In this document: positions 18,382 to 27,546 of the stretch, piece after piece
Position numbering within the stretch: the first letter of the stretch is position 1
Layout: each line of letters starts with the position of its first letter
Source: Janibacter cremeus
GTDB lineage: Bacteria > Actinomycetota > Actinomycetes > Actinomycetales > Dermatophilaceae
Assembly (NCBI RefSeq): GCF_013409205.1
Contig: NZ_JACCAE010000001.1
Location: forward strand, 992,001-1,056,000
Direction of reading: 5' to 3'
DNA: 64,000 bases
Made by a program: the position numbers and the translations under genes
The notes under the pieces: generated by a model
The model's input: only the letters and a program-made list of their open reading frames with translations
The model's database searches: none
What the model was told of the DNA's origin: nothing

Positions 18382-20031
18382 TCACTTGAGGGTGACGTCC
18401 GCGAGGACGGGGTTACCGAAGGGGTCGGCCTTGACGTCGTCGACGTCGTCGGACCAGCCCATCATCGACTTGCCGTACCACAGCGGGATGGCGACCATGT
18501 CGTCCGAGAGGACGCGCTCGGCCTCCTGGTAGAGCTTGTTCGCCTCGTCCGCGTCGTCCGCAGCAGCCGCCTGCTTCAGCAGCTTCTGGAACTCCGGGTT
18601 GTCGTACTGGTAGTAGTTCGACGCCGCGCCCTTGCTGAAGATCGGGGCGAGGTAGTTCTCGATCGACGGGTAGTCCATGACCCAGCCCATGCGCCACAGA
18701 CCCTTGAGCTCGTTGTCGCCGAGGTCGGTCAGCATGGTCGCGAAGTCCACCGTGGGGGTGGCGACGCAGTCGATGCCGATGGCGTTCTTGACCGAGTTGC
18801 AGACCGCCTCGGTCCACTCCTTGTGGCCACCGTCACCGTTGTAGGTCAGCGCCAGCTTGCCCTCGTAGCCGCCGCCCTTCTCCAGCAGCTCCTTGGCCTT
18901 CTCCGGGTCGTAGCTGCAGTACTCGCCGCACTGCCCCTCCTTGAAGCCGTCGACGACGGGGGAGACCACGCCGGTGGAGGGCTCGTAGGCGCCGTTGAAG
19001 ATCTGCTTGATGATCGTCTCGCGGTCGATGGCCATCGAGATCGCGCGACGCACGTTCACGTCCGAGAGCTTCTCGGAGACTTTCGGGTTGGTCCCGATCC
19101 ACTGGGACGTGGAGTTCGGCTGCTCGAGGAAGTGGCCCTCGCCCAGGTCCGACTTGAACTTGTCGCCGATGAGCGCGTTGGCCGGGAGCGCGTCGATGAT
19201 GTCGATCTGACCGCCGAGGAGCGCGGTGTAGGCCGCCTCCTGCTCCTTGAAGATCTTGAAGGTGATCTTGTCGACCTGGCCACCGAACTCACCGGAGTAG
19301 TCGTCGAACTTGCTCAGGTTGATGGCCTTGTTCTTCTCCCACGAGTCGAACTTGTACGGCCCGGCCGCGACCGGCTCCTGGCCGAAGGCCTCCGGGTCGT
19401 CGAAGAACACGTCCGGCTGCGGGGCGAAGGCGGAGTAGCCCAGGCGCAACGGCAGGTTGGAGACCTTCTCCGTGGTCTCGATGGTGAAGGTCTTGTCGTC
19501 GACGACCTTCAGGCCGGACATCTTCTTGGTGTCGGGTTCGCCGTCACCGGCGCAGGGGTCGTCGCCCTCACCGGAGCACTGGATCTCGTCGTAGCCCTTG
19601 ATCGGCGCAAAGAAGTAGGAGCCCTGCTGGGCGTTCGGACCGTACGCGGTGTAGTTCCACGCCTTGACGAAGTTCTCGGCGGTGACGTCGGTCCCGTCCT
19701 GGAACTTGTAGTCCTTCAACTTCACCGTGAAGTTCTGGTTGTCGTCGGTCTCGATGGACTCGGCGATGTCCATCGAGGGTTCGGCGGTCTCCGAGTCGTA
19801 GTGGATGAGCTTGGCGGTGATGGTGTCGAGCACGTTGCCACCACAGGTCTCACCGGTGTTGCCCGCGACCAGCGGGTTCTCGGGGGTGCAACCGTTGACG
19901 ACGATCTCGCCGCCGCTGCCACCGTCGCCGCCGCCACCACTGCTGTCGTCGCTGCTGCCGCCACACGCGGTCGCGAGAAGCGCGACCGCGGAGATGCTGG
20001 CAATAGCCATCGAGCGAGATTTCACTCGCAT
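18382..20031 (-). CDS. oppA: Oligopeptide ABC transporter substrate-binding lipoprotein
   Basis: A 549-aa family 5 binding protein, first gene of oppABCDF. The signal peptide ends at the lipobox LLATACGG (cysteine about residue 23) and a Ser/Gly linker follows. KLKDYKFQDGTDVTAENFVKAWNYTA and AISMAIDRETI are family landmarks. A good TAGGAGGA site precedes ATG 20031. The roughly 200-nt spacer upstream probably holds the operon promoter, but I could not fix a -10 box there. Confidence 0.92.
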   Translation of the reverse strand: MRVKSRSMAIASISAVALLATACGGSSDDSSGGGGDGGSGGEIVVNGCTPENPLVAGNTGETCGGNVLDTITAKLIHYDSETAEPSMDIAESIETDDNQNFTVKLKDYKFQDGTDVTAENFVKAWNYTAYGPNAQQGSYFFAPIKGYDEIQCSGEGDDPCAGDGEPDTKKMSGLKVVDDKTFTIETTEKVSNLPLRLGYSAFAPQPDVFFDDPEAFGQEPVAAGPYKFDSWEKNKAINLSKFDDYSGEFGGQVDKITFKIFKEQEAAYTALLGGQIDIIDALPANALIGDKFKSDLGEGHFLEQPNSTSQWIGTNPKVSEKLSDVNVRRAISMAIDRETIIKQIFNGAYEPSTGVVSPVVDGFKEGQCGEYCSYDPEKAKELLEKGGGYEGKLALTYNGDGGHKEWTEAVCNSVKNAIGIDCVATPTVDFATMLTDLGDNELKGLWRMGWVMDYPSIENYLAPIFSKGAASNYYQYDNPEFQKLLKQAAAADDADEANKLYQEAERVLSDDMVAIPLWYGKSMMGWSDDVDDVKADPFGNPVLADVTLK

Positions 20032-20241
20032 GGATGTCCTCCTACGTCATGCCGCCGAGTTGGCGGTCCGATCGGCGTCACCGTCTCCGGTGGCACCCCT
20101 GGGCGCAGCGCGGTCAGCGGCTGCTCGTGACATCAAAAACCACGAGATGGCCAAATTCCATGGACACGTGTGCGGTGAGACACAACTGTGACTCTTCGGA
20201 GACCACCCCGCCACCATCCGCAGGAGATGCAGGGTTAACCC

Positions 20242-22335
20242 TCACGGCCCGCTGACGACGTCCTCGAGGAGGAGCGGGACCCGGTCCGGCCCCGCCAGCG
20301 GCAGCCGCCAGTTCGGGTACTCCTCGTCGGTCCCCGGCTGGTTGATCGCCCGGACGTCGCCGACGAGGTCGGTCAACGCGTACCCGTGCAGCCGGGCCGG
20401 GGTCAGGGCGAGCCACGCGTGCATGGCGGCGACGACCGCGTCGACACAGGCGAAGGGGGACTCGAGCAGCCCGCGCTCGGTCAGGGCCTCGCGCATGGCC
20501 AGGATGTTCCCTTCCTCCGCCGCCGTCTCCTCCTCGACCGGCCGGGTCAGCAGGGAGAGTCGCTCGCGGATCGCCACGTGCTCCAGAGCGAGGTACCCGG
20601 CGCTCGGCGGGATGTCGTGGGTGGTCACGGTCGCCAGGCACAGCTCGCGATAGTCCTCCGGCGGCCGGGGCCGACCGTCGGCCCACTCGAACCACATGAC
20701 GCTCGTCCCCAGGACTCCCCGCTCGACCAGGTGCTCGCGCACCCACGGCTCGACGACGCCCAGGTCCTCCCCGATGACGAGCGCCCCGGCGCGCGCGGCC
20801 TCGAGCGCCAGGATCCCGATGAGCGCCTCGTGGTCGTAGCGCACGTAGGCGCCCTCGCCCGGCTCGTGCCCCTCGGGCACCCACCACAGGCGGAACAGGC
20901 CGATGATGTGGTCCACGCGCAGTCCTCCGGCGTCCCGCAGGACGGCGCGCAGCATGTCGCGGAAGGGTGCGTACCCCACCTGCGCGAGTCGGTCCGGCCG
21001 CCACGGGGGCTGGGACCAGTTCTGGCCGAGCTGGTTGAACTGGTCCGGCGGTGCGCCGACGGCGATCCCGCGCGCGAGGACATCCTGCAGCGCCCACGAG
21101 TCGGCCCCCTCGGGGTGGATACCCACGGCCAGGTCGCCGACGAGGCCGATCCCCATGCCACCGGCGCGCAGCGCCTCCCGTGCGCCGGCCAACTGGTGGC
21201 GCACGAGCCACTGCAGCCAGATCGTGAAGGCGATCTCCTCCTCGTGGGCCCGCTGGTGAGCCTCGACGGCAGCGCTGCCGGGGTCGTGCAGCTCCGCCGG
21301 CCAGTCACTCTCCCACTGCGTGCCGTGGACGGCGGCGATGCTGCACCACGTCGCGAAGTCGAGCAGCGCCGACCCCTCCTCCTCGCGCAGCGCAGCGACG
21401 TGGGCGTCATGGTGCGGCCCGAGGTGCCGGAAGGCGATGCGCAGTGCCCGGCGCTTGACGTCCCAGACGGCGTCACGGTCGATGCTGTCGGTGTCGTTCA
21501 ACGCCTGCCCACGAGCCGCGAGCTCGGCGATCTCCGCTCGGGCGGCGCCCGGCAGCGCGTCCGCGTCGGGCAGGTCGCGCAGGTCGATGTAGATCGGGTT
21601 GACGAAGCGCCGCGAGGTCGGCAGGTACGGCGACGGCTCCATCGGAGCGACCGGCTCGGCCGCGTGCAGCGGGTTGACGAGCACGAAGTCGTGCCCGTGC
21701 TCCCGCGCGGCCCACTCCCCCAGGGTGACGAGGTCGCCCAGATCACCGATGCCCTGACTGCCGCGGCTGCGCACCTGGTACAGCTGCGTCAGCAGCCCAC
21801 CGCGCGGCTCCTCCTGCACGATCTGGGGCAACTCCAGCCGGGTCGGGACGGTGACGAGGACGCCTCGCTCGCTGCCGGGCAGCAGCGGTGCGGACTCCGG
21901 CTCGGCCACGAGCGCGTGCCAGCCCAGCGGCAGGTCCGCCGGCAACTCGAAGGCGGCCTCCCCGATCCACTGCCCGTCGATCTCCCGTGGCTCGACGGTG
22001 TGCTCGACCTGCTCCAGGAGGCGCCGGTCTCCCCCTTCGCACCGGACGGACAGGGTGACCGCGCTGCCGTGGTGGAGGTGGACGAGCACCCGGGTGGTCT
22101 CCCCTGCGCGCTGCACCACCGTCGGCGGCAGGGTCCGGCGCCACGGGAGCGTGCGAGCGCGCTCGAGGGAGGCGGCGAGGGCATTCTCGTCGTCGGTCTC
22201 CTCACCCATGGCGGACAGCACGGCGCGAAGGGAGGAGGCCGGCACCGCGCGCCGCTCCCCCTGCCAGTCCCACCACTGCGTGGAGACCCCACAGGCCTCG
22301 GCCAGCTCCTCCAGCAGGGTCCTCTCGTCGCTCAC
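20242..22335 (-). CDS. malQ: 4-alpha-glucanotransferase (amylomaltase, GH77)
   Basis: A 697-aa glucan disproportionating enzyme that transfers maltooligosaccharide units in maltose and glycogen metabolism. Catalytic motifs: RVDHIIGLFRLWWVPEG (nucleophile Asp, about 420-436), VIGEDLGVVEPWV (acid/base Glu, about 466-478) and TTHDIPP (about 515-521). The N-terminal beta domain is the actinobacterial long form. GTG 22335 is chosen because CAGGAGGGTGG precedes it; the open frame upstream enters the divergent promoter. Confidence 0.93.
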   Translation of the reverse strand: MSDERTLLEELAEACGVSTQWWDWQGERRAVPASSLRAVLSAMGEETDDENALAASLERARTLPWRRTLPPTVVQRAGETTRVLVHLHHGSAVTLSVRCEGGDRRLLEQVEHTVEPREIDGQWIGEAAFELPADLPLGWHALVAEPESAPLLPGSERGVLVTVPTRLELPQIVQEEPRGGLLTQLYQVRSRGSQGIGDLGDLVTLGEWAAREHGHDFVLVNPLHAAEPVAPMEPSPYLPTSRRFVNPIYIDLRDLPDADALPGAARAEIAELAARGQALNDTDSIDRDAVWDVKRRALRIAFRHLGPHHDAHVAALREEEGSALLDFATWCSIAAVHGTQWESDWPAELHDPGSAAVEAHQRAHEEEIAFTIWLQWLVRHQLAGAREALRAGGMGIGLVGDLAVGIHPEGADSWALQDVLARGIAVGAPPDQFNQLGQNWSQPPWRPDRLAQVGYAPFRDMLRAVLRDAGGLRVDHIIGLFRLWWVPEGHEPGEGAYVRYDHEALIGILALEAARAGALVIGEDLGVVEPWVREHLVERGVLGTSVMWFEWADGRPRPPEDYRELCLATVTTHDIPPSAGYLALEHVAIRERLSLLTRPVEEETAAEEGNILAMREALTERGLLESPFACVDAVVAAMHAWLALTPARLHGYALTDLVGDVRAINQPGTDEEYPNWRLPLAGPDRVPLLLEDVVSGP

Positions 22336-22392
22336 CCGGCCACCCTCCTGTAGCGCCGACGCCCGTGTCCACCTCGTCCACCGGCGCGCGGG

Positions 22393-22398
22393 TAGCGT
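22393..22398 (+). promoter_or_regulatory. -10 box of the pirin gene
   Basis: TAGCGT followed after 7 nt by GTG 22406 predicts a leaderless mRNA. Confidence 0.5.
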
Positions 22399-22405
22399 GA
22401 GGACG

Positions 22406-23320
22406 GTGATGCAGATCCTCACACCGCGCGAGGTGCCCCTGGGCGGACCGCGCGCGATGTCCGTCCGCCGCACGATCCCCTCCCGCGCACGCTCCCTCGT
22501 GGGCGCGTGGTGCTTCCTCGACCACTACGGTCCCGACGACGTCTCGGCCACGGGCGGGATGGTCGTCCCCCGGCACCCGCACACCGCGCTGGCGACGGTC
22601 TCGTGGCTCTTCACCGGCGAGATCGAGCACCGTGACTCCACCGGTGTGCACGCGATCGTCCGCCCGGGCGAGCTGAACCTCATGACGGCCGGCCGGGGCG
22701 TGAGCCACTCCGAGTTCTCCACCCCGCAGACCTCGACCCTGCACGGCGTGCAGCTGTGGTTCGCCCTGCCCGAGCGGGACGTCGGCACCGACCCTTCCTT
22801 CGTCCACCACGTCCCCGAGCCGATGTACGTCCCCGGCGGGATCGCCAGGGTCTTCCTCGGCAGCTTGCTCGACGTCGAGTCACCGGTCGCGACACCGACC
22901 CCGCTGCTCGGGGCTGAGCTGCTCCTGGATGCCGACGCCGAGACCGTCCTGGACGTCCCGGAAGGCCACGAGCACGCCGTCCTCCTCGACGACGGCGACG
23001 TCACCGTCGACGGGCAGGCCCTCGAGTTGGCCGAAGTCGGCTACCTCGCCCCCGGACGCACCCGCATCACCCTGCGCTCGGCCACGGGTGCGCGTCTGCT
23101 CGTCATCGGCGGTGAGCCCCTCGGGGAGGAGATCGTCATGTGGTGGAACTTCGTCGGCCGCAGCCACGACGACATCGTCGCCGCCCGCCAGCGGTGGATG
23201 AGCGAGATCGGCGCGGAGCCGATGACCGGACCGGAGCGCTTCGGTCCCTTCCCCACGGGGCAGCCCGACCCCCTTCCCGCCCCCGCCCTGCCCGGCGGCC
23301 GGCTGCGACCGAGGGCCTGA
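22406..23320 (+). CDS. Pirin-family cupin protein
   Basis: A bicupin of about 304 aa. The N-terminal cupin has the metal-ligand pattern HPHTALATVSWLF, then EIEHRDS, then MTAGRGVSHSEF. Pirins include quercetin dioxygenases and redox-sensing Fe proteins; the role here is unknown. GTG 22406 is immediately followed by ATG 22409, so the start differs by one residue only. The next gene begins 1 nt after its stop. Confidence 0.88.
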   Translation: MMQILTPREVPLGGPRAMSVRRTIPSRARSLVGAWCFLDHYGPDDVSATGGMVVPRHPHTALATVSWLFTGEIEHRDSTGVHAIVRPGELNLMTAGRGVSHSEFSTPQTSTLHGVQLWFALPERDVGTDPSFVHHVPEPMYVPGGIARVFLGSLLDVESPVATPTPLLGAELLLDADAETVLDVPEGHEHAVLLDDGDVTVDGQALELAEVGYLAPGRTRITLRSATGARLLVIGGEPLGEEIVMWWNFVGRSHDDIVAARQRWMSEIGAEPMTGPERFGPFPTGQPDPLPAPALPGGRLRPRA

Positions 23321-23321
23321 C

Positions 23322-24017
23322 ATGCCGATCATCAAGCCGACGGTACGAACCGTCTTCGTCCACGGGCGTGGCCGCAGCGGGCCCGAGGCCTGGCCGCTGC
23401 AGGCCGCGGCACAGGACCCGGACCACGTCTTCCTCCGGCGCACCGGACGGGCCGACCAGCCCGAGCGCGACGCCGACCGGGTCATCGAGGCCCTCGGTGG
23501 CCGCGGCCACGTCATCGGGCACTCCTACGGCACCGTCACGGCCGTGCTGGCCGCGCAACGACGCCCGGACCAGCTGCGCAGCCTCGTGCTCATCGGGCCG
23601 GCATGCTTCGACCTCGCCCGCGGCGGCCGCCACGTCGAGCGGCACGTCAGGGCGCTGGCCCCCGTCTTCGCCATCGCCGACGACCCGGAGGTCACGGGAG
23701 AGCAGTTCCTCGAGCGCTTCGCCGCAGGCATGGGCGCACCGCCGCCGGACCTCGACCCCGCCACGAGCGAGGAGGTCGCCGCACGCATGCGCACGACTCC
23801 TGCCCCGTGGGAGATCCCCTTGCGCGCGGACACCCTGCGGCTGGTGCCCACGCTGGTGATCACCGGCGACCGCTGGCCGCTCTACACCGAGGTCGCCGAG
23901 GCGCTGGCGGAGAAGGGTGCCGAGCACCTCGTCCTGCGCAACACCGGGCATCGGCCCCAGGACACACAGGAGGGCGCGGAGGCGATCGCTCGCTTCCACG
24001 CCGAGCACTCGGCCTGA
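23322..24017 (+). CDS. Alpha/beta hydrolase
   Basis: A 231-aa hydrolase. FVHGRGRSG (oxyanion region, about 12-20), the nucleophile elbow GHSYGT (Ser about 68) and a late His in NTGHRPQDTQEGAEAI form the expected triad together with an Asp in VITGDRWPLY. It is translationally linked to the pirin gene. The substrate is unknown. Confidence 0.85.
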   Translation: MPIIKPTVRTVFVHGRGRSGPEAWPLQAAAQDPDHVFLRRTGRADQPERDADRVIEALGGRGHVIGHSYGTVTAVLAAQRRPDQLRSLVLIGPACFDLARGGRHVERHVRALAPVFAIADDPEVTGEQFLERFAAGMGAPPPDLDPATSEEVAARMRTTPAPWEIPLRADTLRLVPTLVITGDRWPLYTEVAEALAEKGAEHLVLRNTGHRPQDTQEGAEAIARFHAEHSA

Positions 24018-24382
24018 CCTGACTCTCCGCGGCCTTCCTGGCCCTGCGCTTCTACGCGAGCGAGCGTTGGCGGCGGGCCTTGGCGCGAAGTCCGCACGAC
24101 CGGGTGCATGCCTGGCCCGGGTACACGGTGCGGACTTCGGCCTGAGCCGGACCACCCCCAACGGTCGCTCGCGTGGGCAGGGGGAGCCCCTCCCTTCGTC
24201 CGCTCCCAGCAGCACTCTTCGGGCCGGATCACCCGGTCGTGGCCGGGAAACCTGAACCGGGCCGCGTTGTGTCCCGGCCAGCGCGCGGTCACCCGGTCAG
24301 CACACGACGTCCGGGCCCTCATCCGACAGCACGTCCCACGGATGTGGCAGGAGCACCTTTCGTGCGTTCCGCTCCGGGCGTC
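24018..24382. other. Convergent spacer of 365 nt with one structured repeat
   Basis: It lies between the hydrolase (plus) and the UspA gene (minus). It holds palindrome family 2 copy 1 and otherwise no convincing gene, tRNA or insertion sequence. Short open frames inside it show no motif or ribosome site. Confidence 0.6.
24086..24139. repeat. Structured palindrome family 2, copy 1
   Basis: A 54-bp element with perfect 12-bp arms (cgaagtccgcac and complement) around a 30-bp core. Similarity to the copy at 59286 extends further on both sides (ccttggcgc before, cctgag-cgg after). It may also act as the convergent terminator here. Confidence 0.8.
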
Positions 24383-25294
24383 CTACTGCTGGTGCAGCAC
24401 CGCGACGGGGACGGTGGCCCGGCCCAGCACACGCTGGGAGACCGAGCCGAGCAGCATCCCGCGGAAACCGCCGCGGCCACGCGATCCGACGACGAGCAGG
24501 TCGGCGCCCTGGGCGACCTCGACGAGGGTGTCGGCGGCACGGCCGTGGTGGACCTCGACGGTGACCTCGATGTCCGGGTGGGCAGCACGCATCTGCGCGA
24601 CGGTGGCCTCGGCCATCTCGCGGTAGCGGGTGTCGACGCTCTCCCACTCGGGCGATCCCGGCTCGGTGACGACGACGCCACCCACCACCTCGACGTTCCA
24701 CGAGGTGACGGTCGTGACCGACTTGCCCCGCAGGGCCGCGGCCTCGAGGGCGTGCTGGAAGGCCAGTCGGCTGTGCTGGCTGCCGTCGATGCCGACGACG
24801 ACGCGGCCGTCACCGGTGATCTCGCTGTCCTCCGGGACGAGCACGACCGGGCAGGGCGAGTGGGCGACGACGCTCAGCGAGGTCGTGCCAAGGACGATCC
24901 GCTCGGCCTTGGTCTTGCGGGCGGAGCCGACGACGAGCAGGCGTGCCCCGTCGGAGGCGTTGAGCAGGCCGCCCGCCGGCGCCCCCGTCGGCAGGGCGGT
25001 CGTCACGGGCAGGTCAGGGTGGGTGCCGGCCACGCGCGCCTTCGCATCGGTGGCCACGCGCACGGACTCCTGCTCGACCTTGTCGACGATGTCGGGGCTG
25101 GTCAGCAGCTCGCCATAGGCGGACAGCGGGGTCCCGAGGTCGACGGCGTGGACGAGGTGGAGGGGCGCGCCCACCGACACGGCCTCGGCTGCGGCCCAGT
25201 CGAGGACGGCGGGGTCACGGTGGCTGCCGTCGATGGCGGCGACAACGGCCCCGGGTGGAGTCGGGGTGTCCTGCATGCTCGCGTCGGTGGTCAT
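24383..25294 (-). CDS. Tandem universal stress protein (UspA family)
   Basis: 303 aa with two Usp domains, the common actinobacterial form. Domain 1 begins VVAAIDGSHRDPAVLDWA and ends with the ATP-binding loop VGSARKTKAERIVLGTTS. Domain 2 begins VVVGIDGSQHSRLAF (about 157-171) and ends with VGSRGRGGFRGMLLGSVS (G-2x-G-9x-GS). Both loops look competent for ATP binding. Likely a stress or dormancy protein. An upstream extension lacks similarity, so ATG 25294 is used. Confidence 0.92.
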   Translation of the reverse strand: MTTDASMQDTPTPPGAVVAAIDGSHRDPAVLDWAAAEAVSVGAPLHLVHAVDLGTPLSAYGELLTSPDIVDKVEQESVRVATDAKARVAGTHPDLPVTTALPTGAPAGGLLNASDGARLLVVGSARKTKAERIVLGTTSLSVVAHSPCPVVLVPEDSEITGDGRVVVGIDGSQHSRLAFQHALEAAALRGKSVTTVTSWNVEVVGGVVVTEPGSPEWESVDTRYREMAEATVAQMRAAHPDIEVTVEVHHGRAADTLVEVAQGADLLVVGSRGRGGFRGMLLGSVSQRVLGRATVPVAVLHQQ

Positions 25295-25320
25295 GCCTGC
25301 ATGATCCCATCCCCGCGAGG

Positions 25321-25770
25321 TCACGACCAGTGGGTCAGGCCGTGTCGGTCGTGGGAGCCGTCGGGCCACACGGCACGGATGATGCCGGCCGCGGCAAGTG
25401 CCTTGCGGCACCCCGGACAGGGCGGGTCGGTGATGTAGGCCGTCGCACCCTTGGTGTCCCTCGTGGCGAAGAGGAGCGCGTTGACCTCGGCATGGATCGC
25501 GATGCAGAAGCCGGGCGTCCCGGGGCGGTCGTAGTCACCCAGGCCCGGGACGACGTCGTAGTCGAGCTGCCCACGCGGACAGGCACCCTCGAGACAGTCG
25601 GGCTCACCGGGTGCGGCGCCGTTGTACCCCGTGGCGATGATGCGGTGCTCGATCGTCAGGACCGCGCCGACCCGACGCCGGGTGCATTTGGCCCGCGCCG
25701 CGACGGCGTCGGCGATCCCCAGGAAATACTCGTCCCACGTCGGCACGCGGTGGTCCCTCTGATCGAGCAT
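25321..25770 (-). CDS. dCMP/cytidine deaminase family protein
   Basis: A 149-aa zinc deaminase. HAEVNAL (zinc His and catalytic Glu, about 92-98) and PPCPGCRKAL (two zinc Cys, about 116-125) are intact. An insert with CLEGACPRGQLDY between them is typical of the dCMP deaminase class, which supplies dUMP for thymidylate synthesis. ATG 25770 lies 6 nt after TAGGAT. Confidence 0.87.
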   Translation of the reverse strand: MLDQRDHRVPTWDEYFLGIADAVAARAKCTRRRVGAVLTIEHRIIATGYNGAAPGEPDCLEGACPRGQLDYDVVPGLGDYDRPGTPGFCIAIHAEVNALLFATRDTKGATAYITDPPCPGCRKALAAAGIIRAVWPDGSHDRHGLTHWS

Positions 25771-25776
25771 GTGCAG

Positions 25777-25782
25777 ATCCTA
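25777..25782 (-). promoter_or_regulatory. -10 box of the dCMP deaminase gene
   Basis: Minus-strand TAGGAT followed after 6 nt by ATG 25770; leaderless start predicted. Confidence 0.5.
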
Positions 25783-25839
25783 GATGGGATCCTCCCCGGG
25801 CCGGTTGGGCGCCCGCCACGCGGGGGTGATAGACCCTTG

Positions 25840-27057
25840 ATGATGAGCGCCCACCACGACACCCGACAGGGGCCTCCCTTCCCCGCAGTGCTCATCGTCA
25901 TCGGCGTCGCGCTGATCTCGATCAACCTGCGCCCCGGCGCCACGTCGATCGGCCCTCTCCTCGAGGAGCTGAGCACCGCACTGTCGCTCGGCCCCACGGT
26001 CGCCGGCCTCCTCACCGCGATGCCCGGGTTCACCTTCGCCGCTGCCGGCGCGGTCGCCGTCAGCCTGGCCCACCGGGTCGGCCTGTCCAAGGGCATCACG
26101 ATCGGTGTCGTCGCCCTGGTCCTCACCCTGCTGGCCCGGGTCCTGACCGACTCCTCGATGGTCTTCATCGGGCTCACCACGATCGGCCTGGCCGGCATGG
26201 GTCTGGGCAACGTCCTCGTCCCGGCATGGATCAAGGCGCACTCACGTGACGGCGGCGTGCGGCTGATGACCATCTACAGCATGGGCCTGACGATCGGTGG
26301 CGCGATGGGAGCGCTGGTCACGGCGCCTCTCGCGTCGATCGTCCCGGGGCAGTGGCGCGGCGCCCTCGCCGTCTGGGGCCTGGTCGCCCTGCTGGCCCTG
26401 CTGCCGTGGCTGGTCATCAGCGCCAAGGACCGCGTGCACCGGCGCACCGACAGCGTCGTGAACGGGCGGATGGCCCACTCCCCGACCGCGATCGCGCTCA
26501 CCGCACTCTTCGGCATGCAGTCGATGAATGCCTACGTCCAGTTCGGCTGGTTGCCCCAGATCTACCGGGATGCCGGGTTGTCGGCGACGAGTGCCGGTGC
26601 GCTGACCGCCATCGTCACCGGTCTGGGTATCCTCGGCGGGCTGCTCATGCCGACCATCATCGACCGCGGCCGCCACCTGTCTGCGTGGATGGTCTCCTTC
26701 GGCGTCCTCGCCGCCGGAGGGTACCTCGGCCTGCTCGTCGCGCCGGCGACGTTGCCGTGGCTGTGGGCGGGGCTGCTCGGCATCTCCGGCTTCGCCTTCC
26801 CGACGGCGATCGCCCTGATCACTGCCCGCTCCCGGGATCCACGCGTCACTGCGCAGCTGTCCGGCTTCGTGCAGCCGGTGGGATACCTCCTGGCCGGCTT
26901 CGGCCCGCTCGCCGTCGGGGTGCTCCACGCCGCCACCGGAGGGTGGACCCTCGTGCTCGTCCTGCTCATGCTCAGCGGGCTGGGCATCACGCTGGCCGGT
27001 CTGCGCGTGGCCAAACCGGTCTTCGTCGACGACGAGATGGCGGCGAGGATCACCTGA
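25840..27057 (+). CDS. MFS permease, CynX/NimT-like
   Basis: A 405-aa major facilitator with 12 predicted spans. The opening ALISINLRPGATSIGPLLEE (about 22-41) is typical of the CynX/NimT cyanate/nitroimidazole-type subfamily, where Asn-Leu-Arg-Pro lies in the first span. Two adjacent ATGs (25840, 25843) could start it. The transported substrate is unknown; neighbours give no hint. Confidence 0.85.
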   Translation: MMSAHHDTRQGPPFPAVLIVIGVALISINLRPGATSIGPLLEELSTALSLGPTVAGLLTAMPGFTFAAAGAVAVSLAHRVGLSKGITIGVVALVLTLLARVLTDSSMVFIGLTTIGLAGMGLGNVLVPAWIKAHSRDGGVRLMTIYSMGLTIGGAMGALVTAPLASIVPGQWRGALAVWGLVALLALLPWLVISAKDRVHRRTDSVVNGRMAHSPTAIALTALFGMQSMNAYVQFGWLPQIYRDAGLSATSAGALTAIVTGLGILGGLLMPTIIDRGRHLSAWMVSFGVLAAGGYLGLLVAPATLPWLWAGLLGISGFAFPTAIALITARSRDPRVTAQLSGFVQPVGYLLAGFGPLAVGVLHAATGGWTLVLVLLMLSGLGITLAGLRVAKPVFVDDEMAARIT

Positions 27058-27065
27058 TTCACCCC

Positions 27066-27093
27066 ACCCACGCGGCCAGACACGCGCGGGTGA
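27066..27093. terminator. Convergent terminator
   Basis: Arms cacccacgcg and cgcgcgggtg pair with one wobble over an 8-nt loop, 8 nt after the MFS stop, between convergent genes. Confidence 0.65.
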
Positions 27094-27189
27094 CGGTCCG
27101 GGGTCCGGTGCCGCCATGATCTCTCGGACCAGCGCCACGCCGGCGCTGTCGAGCACCGGAACATTCGCCCGGTGCCGGTGGAGCTGCCG

Positions 27190-27546
27190 TCAGCGGGTGA
27201 GCAGGTCCTGCAGGACGACCGCCTGGTTGTGCTCGCGGTCGGCCGCGCCGAAGAGCAGTGTCACCCGGCCGTGGTCGGCGACGATCTGCTGCAGCTGCTG
27301 CCACGCGTCGGTGCCCTTCAGCTCCTGCGCGTACTTCGTGGCGAACTCGTCGAAGCGCTCGGGGTCGTGACCGAACCACTTGCGCAGCTCGGTGGAGGGA
27401 CCGACGTCCTTGAGCCAGTCATCCAGGGCGGCGGCCTCCTTGCTCACCCCGCGGGGCCAGATCCGGTCGACGAGCACCCGGTGGCCATCGCCGCTGGCCG
27501 GCTCGTCGCGGACCGAGCGGACATGCACCTGATCAGCAGTGGTCAT
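27190..27546 (-). CDS. DUF488 family protein
   Basis: 118 aa. The family signature RVLVDRIWPRGVSKE (about 23-37), the WFGHDPERFDEFATKY stretch and HGRVTLLFGAADREHNQAVVL identify DUF488, small cytosolic proteins of unknown role. ATG 27546 overlaps the stop of the TDT transporter gene (ATGA), so it is the last gene of a coupled operon. Confidence 0.88.
   Translation of the reverse strand: MTTADQVHVRSVRDEPASGDGHRVLVDRIWPRGVSKEAAALDDWLKDVGPSTELRKWFGHDPERFDEFATKYAQELKGTDAWQQLQQIVADHGRVTLLFGAADREHNQAVVLQDLLTR

Noticed and set aside
27059..27164. Short minus-strand frame containing LDSAGVALVREIM
   Set aside because: Looks partly protein-like, but is only about 35 codons, lies over a terminator hairpin and has no ribosome site; it may be a gene remnant.
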